From Lepus europaeus (lineage: Eukaryota > Chordata > Mammalia > Lagomorpha > Leporidae): 64,000 nucleotides of DNA. The notes beneath the pieces were generated by a model. That model did no database searches and was not told where the DNA came from. It saw nothing but the letters and a program-made list of their open reading frames with translations. The stretch lies in the NCBI RefSeq assembly GCF_033115175.1, contig NC_084850.1:113877939-113941938 (forward strand). Direction: 5' to 3'. The translations under genes were made by a program, and so were the position numbers. Shown here piece after piece: positions 48,335 to 57,895 of the stretch (the stretch's first letter is position 1; every line of letters starts with the position of its first letter).

Positions 48335-48785
48335 CTAAATGTGATCAGAGTCGGCGAACTTGGAAGGCTTCCATAGCCTTGGCAACTCATGACAAGAGCC
48401 TAGGGTGGTTACTGGCGCCATAAACTAGAGTGTCAATTTGTTGGGTCAAGCACAGGAGCCACTGTGCACTTGCTCCTCATGTGGGATCTCTGTCCTTAAT
48501 GTGCTGTACATTTTGATTTAATGCTATAACTAGTACTCAAACAGTATGTTTCACTTTGTGTTTCTATGTGGGTGCAAACTGTTGAAATCTTTACTTAATA
48601 TATACTAAATTGATCTTCTGTATATAAAGAGATTTGAAAATGAATATTGATGTGAATGGAAGTGGAGAGGGAGCGGGAGATGGGAGGGTTGTGGGTGGGA
48701 GGGAAGTTATGGGAGGGGGAAACCATTTTAATCCATAAGCTGTACATTGGAAATTTATATTCATTAAATAAAAGTTAAAAAAGAA
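48335..48785 (+). mobile_element. Leporid L1 3'UTR end
   Basis: 'ctatgtgggtgcaaactgtt', 'ttgatcttctgtatataaag', a G-rich tract (48657-48722) and 'attcattaaataaaagttaa' match the L1 end at 45.9 kb. Confidence 0.93.
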
Positions 48786-48835
48786 AAAAAAATAAAAATT
48801 GATTAATTTTCTATGCAATGTCCAATTAGAACCAA

Positions 48836-49985
48836 GTTTTTTTTTTTATTTATTTGCATTTATCTTCATATTCGGAAGATCGATTCAGTATATACTAAGT
48901 AAGGATTTCATCAGTTTGCACCCACACAGAAACATAAAGTGTAAAAATACTGTTTCAGTACTAGTTATAGCATTACTTCACATTGAACAACACATTAAGG
49001 ACAGATCCCACACAAGATGAAAGTACACAGTGACTCCTGTTGTTGATTTAACAATTTGACACTCTTGTTTATGGCATCAGTAATCTCCCTAGGCTCTAGT
49101 CATGAGTTGCCAAGGCTATGGAAGCCTTTAGGGTTCGCTGACTTCGATCTTATTCCGACAGGGTCATAGTCAAAATGGAAGTTCTCTCCTCCCTTCAGAG
49201 AAAGGTACCTCCTTCTTTGATGGCCCCGTTCTTTCCGCTGGGATCTCACTCACAGAGATCTTTCATTTAGGTCTTCTTCTTCTTTTTTTTTTCCAGAGTG
49301 TCTTGGCTTTCCATGCCTTCAATACTCTCATGGGCTCTTGAGCCAGATCCGAATGCCTTAAGGGCTGATTCTGAGGCCAGAGTGCTATTTAGGACATCTG
49401 CTATTCTATGGGTCTGCTGTGTCTCCTGATTCCCATGTTGGATCATTCTCTCCCTTTTTGATTCTATCATTTAGTATTAGCAGACACTAGCTTTGTTTGT
49501 GTGAACCCTTTGACTCTTAGAGCTATCACTGTGATCAATTGTGAACTGAAGATGAACACTTGGACTAGTGAGATGGCATTGGTACATGCCACCTTGATGG
49601 GATTGTATTGGAATCCCCTGGAATGTTTCTTTTTCTTTTTCTTTTTTTTTTGACAGGCAGACAGAGTGGATAGTGAGAGAGAGAGACAGAGAGAAAGGTC
49701 TTCCTTTTTGCCATTGGTTCACCCTCCAACGGCCGCCACGGCCGGCGCATCTCGCTGATCTGAAGCCAGGAGCCAGGTGCTTCTCCTGGTCTCCCATGCG
49801 GGTGCAGGGCCCAAGGACTTGGGCCATCCTCCACTGCCTTCCCGGGCCATAGCAGAGAGCTGGCCTGGAAGAGGGCAACCGGGATAGAATCCGGCGCCCC
49901 AACCGGGACTAGAACCCGATGTGCCAGCGCCGCAAGGTGGAGGATTAGCCTGTTAAGCCACAGCGCCTTCCCAACATGTTTCTAA
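48836..49985 (-). mobile_element. Leporid L1 3'UTR, reverse, prematurely polyadenylated
   Basis: Reverse-strand L1 3'UTR covering the same sequence as 44890-45770. Its T-run (48836-48849) replaces the normal last ~170 bases including the G-rich tract, so the RNA seems to have been polyadenylated early at an A-rich site. It is split by a CSINE at 49.6-50.0 kb. Confidence 0.88.
49631..49975 (-). mobile_element. Young CSINE inserted in the reverse L1
   Basis: Full-length; 'atgtttct' flanks both sides (49623-49630 and 49976-49983). The L1 at 44895-44912 gives the uninterrupted sequence. Confidence 0.93.
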
Positions 49986-51323
49986 TCAATATTGTTTCCC
50001 TAAAATATTTCCTGACTTATTACTCGAAGACTGTAGCTGATACCTTGTACTAAGATAAGGGATCTATCATTTGCTTCTTCTAAGTAGTGGTGCCATATGT
50101 AGGTATTTCCCAGGTACAGTGTCTGAGAAATTGCCCAGTATTATCTGAAACCTTTTTTAAGGAAGCATGTGGGAATATTAGAGTAATCACATTTTTGTTA
50201 GATAAGTTTTTGTTGATGTGCTTCTGGTCATGAGTACTTAGTTAAAAAAGGCAGAGTGAGCACTGACCATTTGCATAGCTGTTTAAACCACTCTTGCCCT
50301 TGAGATAAAAAGGGCAAATTCCATGTTTGATAAATGTGCAAAACTCTAATTAAAGTTAATTGGTGTTATATGTGAAGAATTTAAAGAAAAATTATTCCCC
50401 TCAAAATGAATAAGGATCTTCAAAACGTTCATGGAAAGAGTGCATTATATTTTAATTCCATTTTTTCCATGCAGGTTTTGAAATACTCTTGTACATGTTT
50501 AATGTAACTTATCTTCTTTTAAAAGAGAGAAACAACATTAGATAATATAACTTAAAAGTAGATTAGACTATCTAAAAGCATTTAACGGGTCCCAGAACTT
50601 TAGACTAGAGAGAGCTACTAGGAGGTCAAATGAGAGGTCTTGTAAATCTATTCAATTCCAAAAAAAGAATAAAAGACCTTTTGCCTATAGTTGATGATAT
50701 GAAACAATATATTTCATTAAACAGGAAAAACGAAGAAATTATTCCAATACACTTCTAATTTATGTTAAAACTGGGTTCATGGATCTGAAGATATTACTTA
50801 AGTTATAATTTTTGGAGAGAGTATTTGAGGTCATGTAACATCGCAACCCACAGACTAATTCAGGACACTAAATGCCTATGGAAGAAAAGGATGATTCACT
50901 GTTTGAGGTGGAGTTTATAATTCCACAGGAAGGACATTGCAATTTAGCCTCAAGTAATGTACTACAATGCCTTTCATTATTACATAGTTGCATTCTTGCT
51001 TGTCATAAATTTTGCTCGAAAGTAAAACATCCCAGTGATTGCAATTATTCTGAATAGCTTTGTAAAAATGTTCAATCGGGAGGGAAAGGAAAATTTTCAC
51101 ACTAATAATAGGTGTTACTATATTAAAAGCAGTTGCTTTTTAGTAACTGTGAAACTGTAACTGCATTCTCTTGCTTTCAAGTATTATTAAAAATAGCGAA
51201 ATAATTTAAGTAAAATGTATTTAATTTATTATTTAATAGTGATGATTATTATCACAGCTATCTTATTTATTAATTTGGGGACTTAGAATAAAGCTCTTCT
51301 ATTTTATGAGTTTATTTTACTGT
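49986..51323. other. Unique AT-rich DNA; TIR-element copy at 50409-50495
   Basis: 'cttcaaaacgttcatggaaa' and 'ccatgcaggttttgaaatac' form imperfect inverted ends of a short copy of the family seen at 40.5 kb. No gene seen; opposed frames at 50872-51100 lack domains. Confidence 0.45.
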
Positions 51324-51413
51324 TAATTTTACTGTTTTATCACCCACTGATTAATGTTTCGTTAATTTGTTTTAATGAAACATCAATCAGCGGGTGATAA
51401 AACAGTAAAATTA
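51324..51413. repeat. Near-perfect 42-bp hairpin (inverted repeat, 6-base loop)
   Basis: Left stem 51324-51365, loop 51366-51371 (TTTGTT), right stem 51372-51413. Only three of 42 positions are not Watson-Crick pairs in DNA. Minus-strand RNA would have two G-U wobbles and one C-A mismatch. The stem ends in TA on both sides, as expected for a Tc1/mariner-type MITE; a hairpin RNA precursor is the alternative. Confidence 0.9.
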
Positions 51414-52926
51414 TCTAGTTAAAGGGAAAAATTCTAGAAGAAATGTAATTTTTTTGGTTTTCACCTGCTTTTTCCTCTTCCATCTCATTATATTAGCTAA
51501 TGCAAAACTAGCCCTTGCTGCTCTTAACATTTTATTAAATTATTTAAATAGATTAGTTTAAAATAAAGGTTTTTTTTTTTACCAGTTTAAATCAAAGATG
51601 AAATGATTGAATAACAGTTTCAACAGCAAGTTTGCTTGGTGCCAGATTAGTATTGCTTTGAGAATTGTGTTTTTAATGCTGACAAACACACACAAATCTT
51701 TACATTTATTACAAAGGGGTCATGTGGTTTTTATAGCTCTATACATCCTCTGGGCCAGCCTATTTCAATTACACTTTTCAATTTCCAAGTCATTTGTTCT
51801 GCCTGTGTGGATAAGTTATTCTGCAGAGGCCAAGGCATTTCTGATTAAAAAACAACCCTTTACTTTGCTTGTTAGGTTACAATTGACAAGGAAGCTTTCA
51901 TGGATGTGTAACATAGTATGTATTATCAGAGAAAATTGTAGGAAGCCTTACACAGCTGTTCACTAGCCCCATGATTCAAGGTATCCATCTCAGAAAGGGG
52001 AAAGGAATATTTGTGGAATGATTAGTACATTCCACAATGGCTGGATGAATCATTTCCTGTTTATTCCCAAGACAACCATGACACTTTATTTCCTGCAACA
52101 GAATTAGGACATGGTATGCTTATAAAAGCTACAAGAAATAATACACAGCAAGTTTTGTTAATTAACTTTTGATGTCATATATGTAATTCAATCTACATCC
52201 AATCTCTCTATCCCTCTTCCTACTCCTTCAGAACATAGAAAATGAAAGCAGATATTTCTGTACAATTGTTTCTAGATTTTTAAATATTTTGAAGAACCAG
52301 TTAACAATGATACAATATTTTTAAAAATCTTCTTTGTACTGTGATTTGTGAAAATAAATAGACATCCTTTTTTTTTTTTTTGTCTTGCTTATTGATGGCT
52401 GGGAAAATCAGAGGTAAATTTTTGGTACTTCTGTGACAAGTAGTCAGGATTATTTTGAAAAAGGAATTAAAATATAATTATAATGCATTATTATAATATT
52501 GTTACAACAATATTATAATGTGTACTATACAAATCTGCTGTGTACAGATTGATGAATTTATGTTCTGTGATCTTTAGCCATTTAGGGAGAGGGTACAGGA
52601 AATCCAGTAAGAATAGCAAATTAATTAAACCCAAAAAGGGCAAAAGAGGCTTTTTTTCCCCTGAGATTTAGAGAAGTGACAGAAACCAAGCACTACTGCA
52701 TATGTAAAGGAAAAAAGGAAAAGTCCTACCCCTATTTCAAACATTACTTTTCTCTTTGAAGAAGTTTCTGGCGCCCTCTGATGGTCTGCAAGTGTTTTTG
52801 ATTGGTTCTTTTTGAAGAGAGATTCTAGATCTTAATAGGTTCACAAATGGAGAAACACTCCTTTTGATTATCCTCTTGTGGAGAATCATGGGAAACAGGC
52901 TTATTCTAGATAGGTGAACCCAACTG
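51414..52926. other. Unique AT-rich DNA, no gene seen
   Basis: The 119-codon frame at 51607-51966 is hydrophobic and unrecognised. A second, weaker palindrome ('ttataatattgtt' / 'aacaatattataa') is centred near 52502. Confidence 0.5.
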
Positions 52927-53176
52927 GTTCTATCTGCTGGTTCACTCCCCAATTGGCCACAACAACTGGAGCTGCGCTGATCCAAAGCCAGGAGCTTCTT
53001 CTGAATCTTCCACATGGGTGCAGGGGCCCAACCACGTGGACCACCTTCTATTGCTTTCTCAGGCCATAGCAGAGATATGGATCAGGAGTGGAGCAGCTGG
53101 ATCTCAAACCAGAGCCCATATGAGATGCTGGCACTGCAGGCAGCAGCTTTACCTGCTATGCCACAGTGCCGGCCCC
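52927..53176 (-). mobile_element. CSINE, reverse orientation, lacking the 3' tail
   Basis: Starts at 'ctatctgctggttcactccc' without T-rich/GA tract and ends 'gccacagtgccggcccc'. Confidence 0.9.
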
Positions 53177-53309
53177 AACCAATACCCTAGCTTTAACAAT
53201 ACTTGTCAAATGTATATAGTGCACATTTCACTAAGAGGGGAATCCCACCAACATTTTAGATACCCTCTGACAACAATCAATCCTAGAAGAAATTGGTCCT
53301 AAATCCCTA

Positions 53310-53402
53310 AACCTGGAGCTGGGAAGAAGCTCCTGGCTCCTGGCTTCAGATCAGCCCAGCTCCAGCCATTGCAGCCATTTGGGGAGTGAACCAATGGATG
53401 GA

Positions 53403-53446
<44 letters not shown>

Positions 53447-53498
53447 TTCTCTGTAACTCTGCCTTTCTAATAAATAAATAAATATTTTTTTAAAAAGT
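53310..53498 (+). mobile_element. 5'-truncated CSINE
   Basis: Begins mid-element at 'gggaagaagctcctggctcc'. It has a long (CT)n tract at 53406-53444 and tail 'aataaataaataaatatttt'. Confidence 0.92.
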
Positions 53499-53866
53499 GG
53501 CAAGGGTATTGGTATAAGGCCATAAAAGCTGGAACATATATATGGCTGTCTACCCCATTACCCTCCCTTTTACAAGAGATCCAATTGTCCTATTGTATTA
53601 TAATTTAGAGAGCATTCTCCAGCCATTTTTTCTGCTCTTCTAGTTTATATTTTGGCCAAATAGTGTTGCAGAGAAAAAATAAATTTTTAATCCTTCTTAT
53701 ATTCTTTCTAATTATCTAAAATGCAGCTCAGTGGAGAATCAGAAGGGATTAGCAGATTTTGTCCCATTCTTAACACCAAGATCTAATCCTTGTGATCGTT
53801 TTTTAAAACATCAGATTCACAAGAGTGGAGAGGGAACAAGAGTGCTTAATGGTCTGAGATTTTGCC
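53499..53866. other. Unclassified DNA, no gene seen
   Basis: May belong to the same unit as the repeat-bearing and LTR-like DNA to its right, but I cannot assign it. Confidence 0.4.
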
Positions 53867-54033
53867 ATACCTCCCTCACCACGTGAACTAAGAGGTTGTG
53901 AGTAAGCCCCCTTTTGTGAGAGTCACAATTCCCCTAATCAGTGGAGAAAGTAAGTTTACAGGAATATGGACAAAGCAGATAATTTAAGGTGCAGCAAGTA
54001 GGAGCAGGTGTTGTAGCACAGTGGATTAAGCCA
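53867..54033. repeat. Local direct repeat, copy 1
   Basis: Closely similar to 54496-54661 in the same orientation, offset about 628 bases. It ends after ~33 bases of a CSINE head, which shows the duplication occurred after that SINE inserted. Confidence 0.9.
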
Positions 54034-54146
54034 TGTACATGGTGTCAGTTAGACATCTCTGTGAATTTATTTTCACTTGAATAAATTTGTTTTGGCTATG
54101 ACTTTGTATCCTGTCTCCTCTCTGTTCTGCCCCCCTTTTTTCTATT

Positions 54147-54474
54147 CTTAAAGATTTTATTCATTTATTTGAGAGGCAGAGTTACAGACAGTGAGAGGGA
54201 GAGACAGAGAGAAAGGTCTCCCTTCCGTTGGTTCACTCCCTAGGTGGCTGCAACGGCTGGAGCTGCGCCAATCCAAACCCAGGAACCAGGTGCTTCTTTC
54301 CAGTCTCCCATGCGGGTGCAGGGGCCCAAGGACTTGGGCCATCTTCTGCTGCTTTCCCAGGCCATAGCAGAGAGCTGGATTGGAAGTGGAGCAGCCAGGA
54401 CTAGAACTGGAGCCCATATGGGATGCCAGCGCTTCAGGCCAGGGCATTAACCCACTGTGCCACAGCGCTGGCAC
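54147..54474 (-). mobile_element. CSINE, reverse orientation, between the direct repeats
   Basis: Complete; 'tctgcccccctttttt' before and 'tctgccccttttt' after mark the site. Without it the direct repeats are about 300 bases apart. Confidence 0.93.
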
Positions 54475-54495
54475 CTGATCTGCCCCTTTTTCTTT

Positions 54496-54661
54496 ACATC
54501 TCCCTCACCACCTGAACTAAGAGGTTGTGAGGAGGCCCCTTTTGTGAGAGTCACAATTCTACCCATCAATGGAACAAGTGAGTTTACAGGAATATGGACA
54601 AAGCAGATAGTTTAAGATGTAGCAAGTGGGAGCAGGTGTTGTGGCACAGTGGATTAAGCCA
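54496..54661. repeat. Local direct repeat, copy 2
   Basis: Second copy of 53867-54033. It runs into the complete CSINE at 54628 and so is probably the original. Confidence 0.9.
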
Positions 54662-54945
54662 CTGTATGGGACTCCTGCATCCCATATCTGAGCTCCAGTT
54701 CAAGTCCTGGCTACTGCACTTCCTATATAGCTCCCTGATAATGCACCTGGGAAACAACAGATGATGACTCAAGAACTTGAGTTCCTGCCATCCATACGGG
54801 AGACCTGGTGAAATTCCTGGCTCCTGGCTTCAGCCTGGCCCTCCCCTGTTGTGGCCATTTGAGGAGTGAACCAGCAGATAGAAGATATCTCTCTGCCTGT
54901 CCGTGTCTCTCTGTCACTTTGCCTATCAAATAAATCAGTCTTAAG
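54628..54945 (+). mobile_element. CSINE
   Basis: Head 'gggagcaggtgttgtggcac', body and tail 'cctatcaaataaatcagtc' complete. Confidence 0.9.
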
Positions 54946-54949
54946 ATTG

Positions 54950-56690
54950 GAGAAAAAGATATTCATCAAACTTGAGCCTGTTTGTGGCACAAAGTCAGCA
55001 ACCCTCAGCGCAGGCACATCAGTCAGAGTAGTGAATTGAAAGTCAAAGGGTAGAAATACAGTTCTTTTCTATAGTATCTCAGGGAAGCTGGAAGATTCCC
55101 TATGGATGTGAGAGAAATTACTTTTGGTAATCAAAGAGAAGTCACCTCAAGACAGTCTCTGTAACTATCCGAGGATAGAGTTCTTGTCCTTTGGAGATGA
55201 AGAGTATGTCAGCAACAGTCAACCTAAATGCAGTATCTAGTGAAGAGTGAGAGAAAATCAAAAAGGCGATCCAAGAAGAAAAGGGAAAAACCTCCTCAGA
55301 GATGATCTGGTTCCTTAGTTCAGTGGTCAAGGGGACCCAATTTGTCAGAGAGGCAAGGACACAAAGGAAACAAAGGGCAGAGAGCATTCCCGATATGAAA
55401 TAACAAGCAAAAGGTCAAGGTGTTCCCCATCAAGTAGGAATATAAACATAACCATGGCGGAACAAGGTTTACTTGGACTGTGGGTCTTTCCAAACCAATC
55501 TACAGCCAAATGATGGAGTATCTGGGTGTAGCCTGGGGGGAGGGGCAGGGAATCAGACCCTGCAAACATCTACTCAGCCTAATTCATCCATATTCATTCA
55601 GCTCAGTGTCCAGGGTGAGTCAAAACAAAAGACTACAAAGGAATGAAAAGCAACACAAGGAACCCTCAAGGAGGAGTCCTGGGGACTGACCCGTCCTTGA
55701 GTGGCAAATTGTACGCTGTGGTCTTCATCTGGGGTCCAGGTGATCCTCTGGAACAGTCCTTCTGAGTCTCTTTGTGGGTGTCAGGAATCCGTTCAGCCCC
55801 ACTGAGAATCTCCTGGCTTCAGGGACAGATAGAAATCAGTCACAAGCCAACAAAATAAGAGCAGAAGGGTTTTATTAAAGAAAGTGGCGGCCGGCGCCGT
55901 GGCTCACTAGGCTAATCCTCCGCCTTGCGGCGCCAGTACACCGGGTTCTAGTCCCGGTCGGGGCACCGATCCTGTCCCGGTTGCCCCTCTTCCAGGCCAG
56001 CTCTCTGCTGTGGCCAGGGAATGCAGTGGAGGATAGCCCAAGTCCTTGGGTCCTGCACCCCATGGGAGACCAGGATAAGCCCCTGGCTCCTGCCATCGGA
56101 TCAGCGCGTTGCGCCGGCCGCAGCACGCCTACCGCGGCGGCCATTGGAGGGTGAACCAACGGCAAAAAGGAAGACCTTTCTCTCTGTCTCTCTCTCTCAC
56201 TGTCCACTCTGCCTGTCAAAAAAAAAAAAAAAAAGAAAAGAAAGTGGCAAAGAGCACAGTACTCCACAGGCAGAGCAGTCTCCTGTGCTGTTTCAGCTCC
56301 TCTTTTTATGGTTTGACAAACCCATGTTAACATCTGGACAGATATTCATCTTATTTCTGGGAGAGGGGTAGCAACTTCCAGGAATTAGAGTTCACCTCTG
56401 TTTCTCCTTATATGATCATTTCTGTATGTTGTCATGGTAATTGCAAACTGCCATGATGTAAAGGGGAGTGGCTTTTACTATTCTAATGCTTTATAATGAG
56501 GATTCTTATTTGCTTGAGGCCAGGTTAGGTGCCAACTTGGATCCAGTTGGTTTGAACCAGTTCTTTTGCCTATATCTTGATTTTTGCTGTACTTCCTGGT
56601 GGGTTACCACATACTATTTCAGGCATAAAGGAGGAGAGATATATTGGAGTGCTTGTTCTTTCCATTTCTTCCTTGTCTCCTTGAGGTTCT
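54950..56690 (-). mobile_element. Probable retroviral-type LTR and adjoining sequence, antisense
   Basis: On the minus strand a TATA-like CATAAAAAG (complement of 56302-56310) precedes an AATAAA (complement of 55871-55876) by about 70 bases once the inserted CSINE is removed. That spacing resembles the U3/R region of an ERV1-type LTR. Upstream is a CA/TG-rich stretch resembling U3; downstream is U5-like sequence. Minus-strand frames at 55142-55387 and 55345-55569 have no recognisable gag, pol or env motif. I could not identify TG...CA ends or a primer-binding site, so the class is uncertain. Confidence 0.45.
55889..56236 (+). mobile_element. Young CSINE with perfect target-site duplication
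   Basis: Flanked by 'aaagaaagtggc' at 55877-55888 and 56237-56248. Very similar to the copy at 15.9 kb, including the GC-rich middle and A15 tail; clearly young. Confidence 0.97.
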
Positions 56691-56714
56691 GCAATGAGTG
56701 AATCACTAGGTTCT

Positions 56715-56880
56715 TGCTATTCCAAGTGTGTGATCCTTAGACCAGCAGCATCAGCATCATCTGGGAACTTGTTAGAAATACAGAGTATCTGGCACACTCC
56801 AGGCTTGCTGAATCAGAATCTCCATTTAAATAAACTCACAGGTGTATTTCATATGCATATTAAAAGGCAGACTCTCTTCC
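56715..56880 (+). mobile_element. MER5A-like hAT DNA transposon remnant
   Basis: 'agaccagcagcatcagcatc', 'tgggaacttgttagaaatac' and 'gctgaatcagaatctcc' are the standard MER5A left-to-middle order. Confidence 0.85.
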
Positions 56881-57834
56881 AAGCCTCCAGCTTTCACCAT
56901 GTTAAAACCAATCTCTTTATCTTGTCTCTTCTGGCCAAGGAGTCATAATGGCTGTCTGGTGCCTGCAGTTTCTGGCTAGATGCCCTTAGCTCTGTCAACA
57001 CCTCTGTAAATAGACCCTTTAAAAAATTCATTTGTCAGCTAAACACTTTTGAGTGTACTATGTTTCTTGCCGGTACCTTAACTGATACAGTAGTATATTA
57101 TCTATTTTGATATACACAGGGAAACAAGGAGTAGATTTTGTACTTTATAAGTATAGAGAATGAAATTGTATAAACTGCTTTTCCACAATGATGGCAAGAT
57201 ACACCATTACTACAGTTTTTTCAAAGTTTAAAAAAAATGTGGGATTTCAAAAATTTGTGGAAAATGTGAATTATCTTTCAATGCCATTTTTCCTATATAA
57301 TTTATGAAGCTCCCTTCTGTCCACCTATATCTATTTCTATCTATCCATCCATCCATTCATATATATACATATATATATGTACACATAATGAATGGAGATA
57401 AAGCAAAAATGGTGATACTAATGAGTTGACAAACATATGGCTGCAAAGATAACCCATATTCTTGCTTTATTAGAAATAGTGTGAGGAATACAGCTGAATA
57501 TAGTGACCTTGAAGCTCAAGTTGAGCATCTTTTTTTTTCAAATTCACATAGTTTTCAAATAATTCAAATAGCTTTTCTTATTACTAAAAATATAGAGAAT
57601 AGAGAAGAAAATTTCAAGTAAGTAACCACAGGTATTCTCAGTTGTTGCAAACTTTTAATGTTTCTTTGATTTTTAATCTCCTCTATCCTGCTCTCTTCCT
57701 TTTGCCTCCTTTTAAGGAAAAAGAACAGCAGTGAATAAGGAGTTGTGGAAACAAAGACCTCCAGAATCATGTTCCTGTAGAAGGCAAAAAACACCATGGG
57801 CACTTAGATCTGGACTCCTATATAAAAAATACCA
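56881..57834. other. Unique DNA with low-complexity patches
   Basis: CTAT/CCAT-type low complexity at 57325-57380. A possible diverged TIR-family copy lies at 57220-57300. No gene; the minus frame 57564-57803 has no recognisable domain. Confidence 0.5.
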
Positions 57835-57895
57835 CATTTATTTGAAAGGCAGATTGACAGAGAGATAGAATTATGGGGAAAGAACAGAGAGAGAC
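57835..57895 (-). mobile_element. CSINE 3' fragment, reverse orientation
   Basis: 'tttatttgaaaggcagattg' followed by a GA-rich tract resembles only the tail end of a reverse CSINE. Confidence 0.6.

Noticed and set aside
51607-51966. 119-codon plus-strand frame
   Set aside because: Hydrophobic and unrecognised; nothing beyond its length supports coding.
55142-55569. Overlapping minus-strand frames in the LTR-like region as retroviral genes
   Set aside because: Location invites the idea, but no gag, protease, RT, integrase or envelope motif can be seen and the two frames overlap without continuity.
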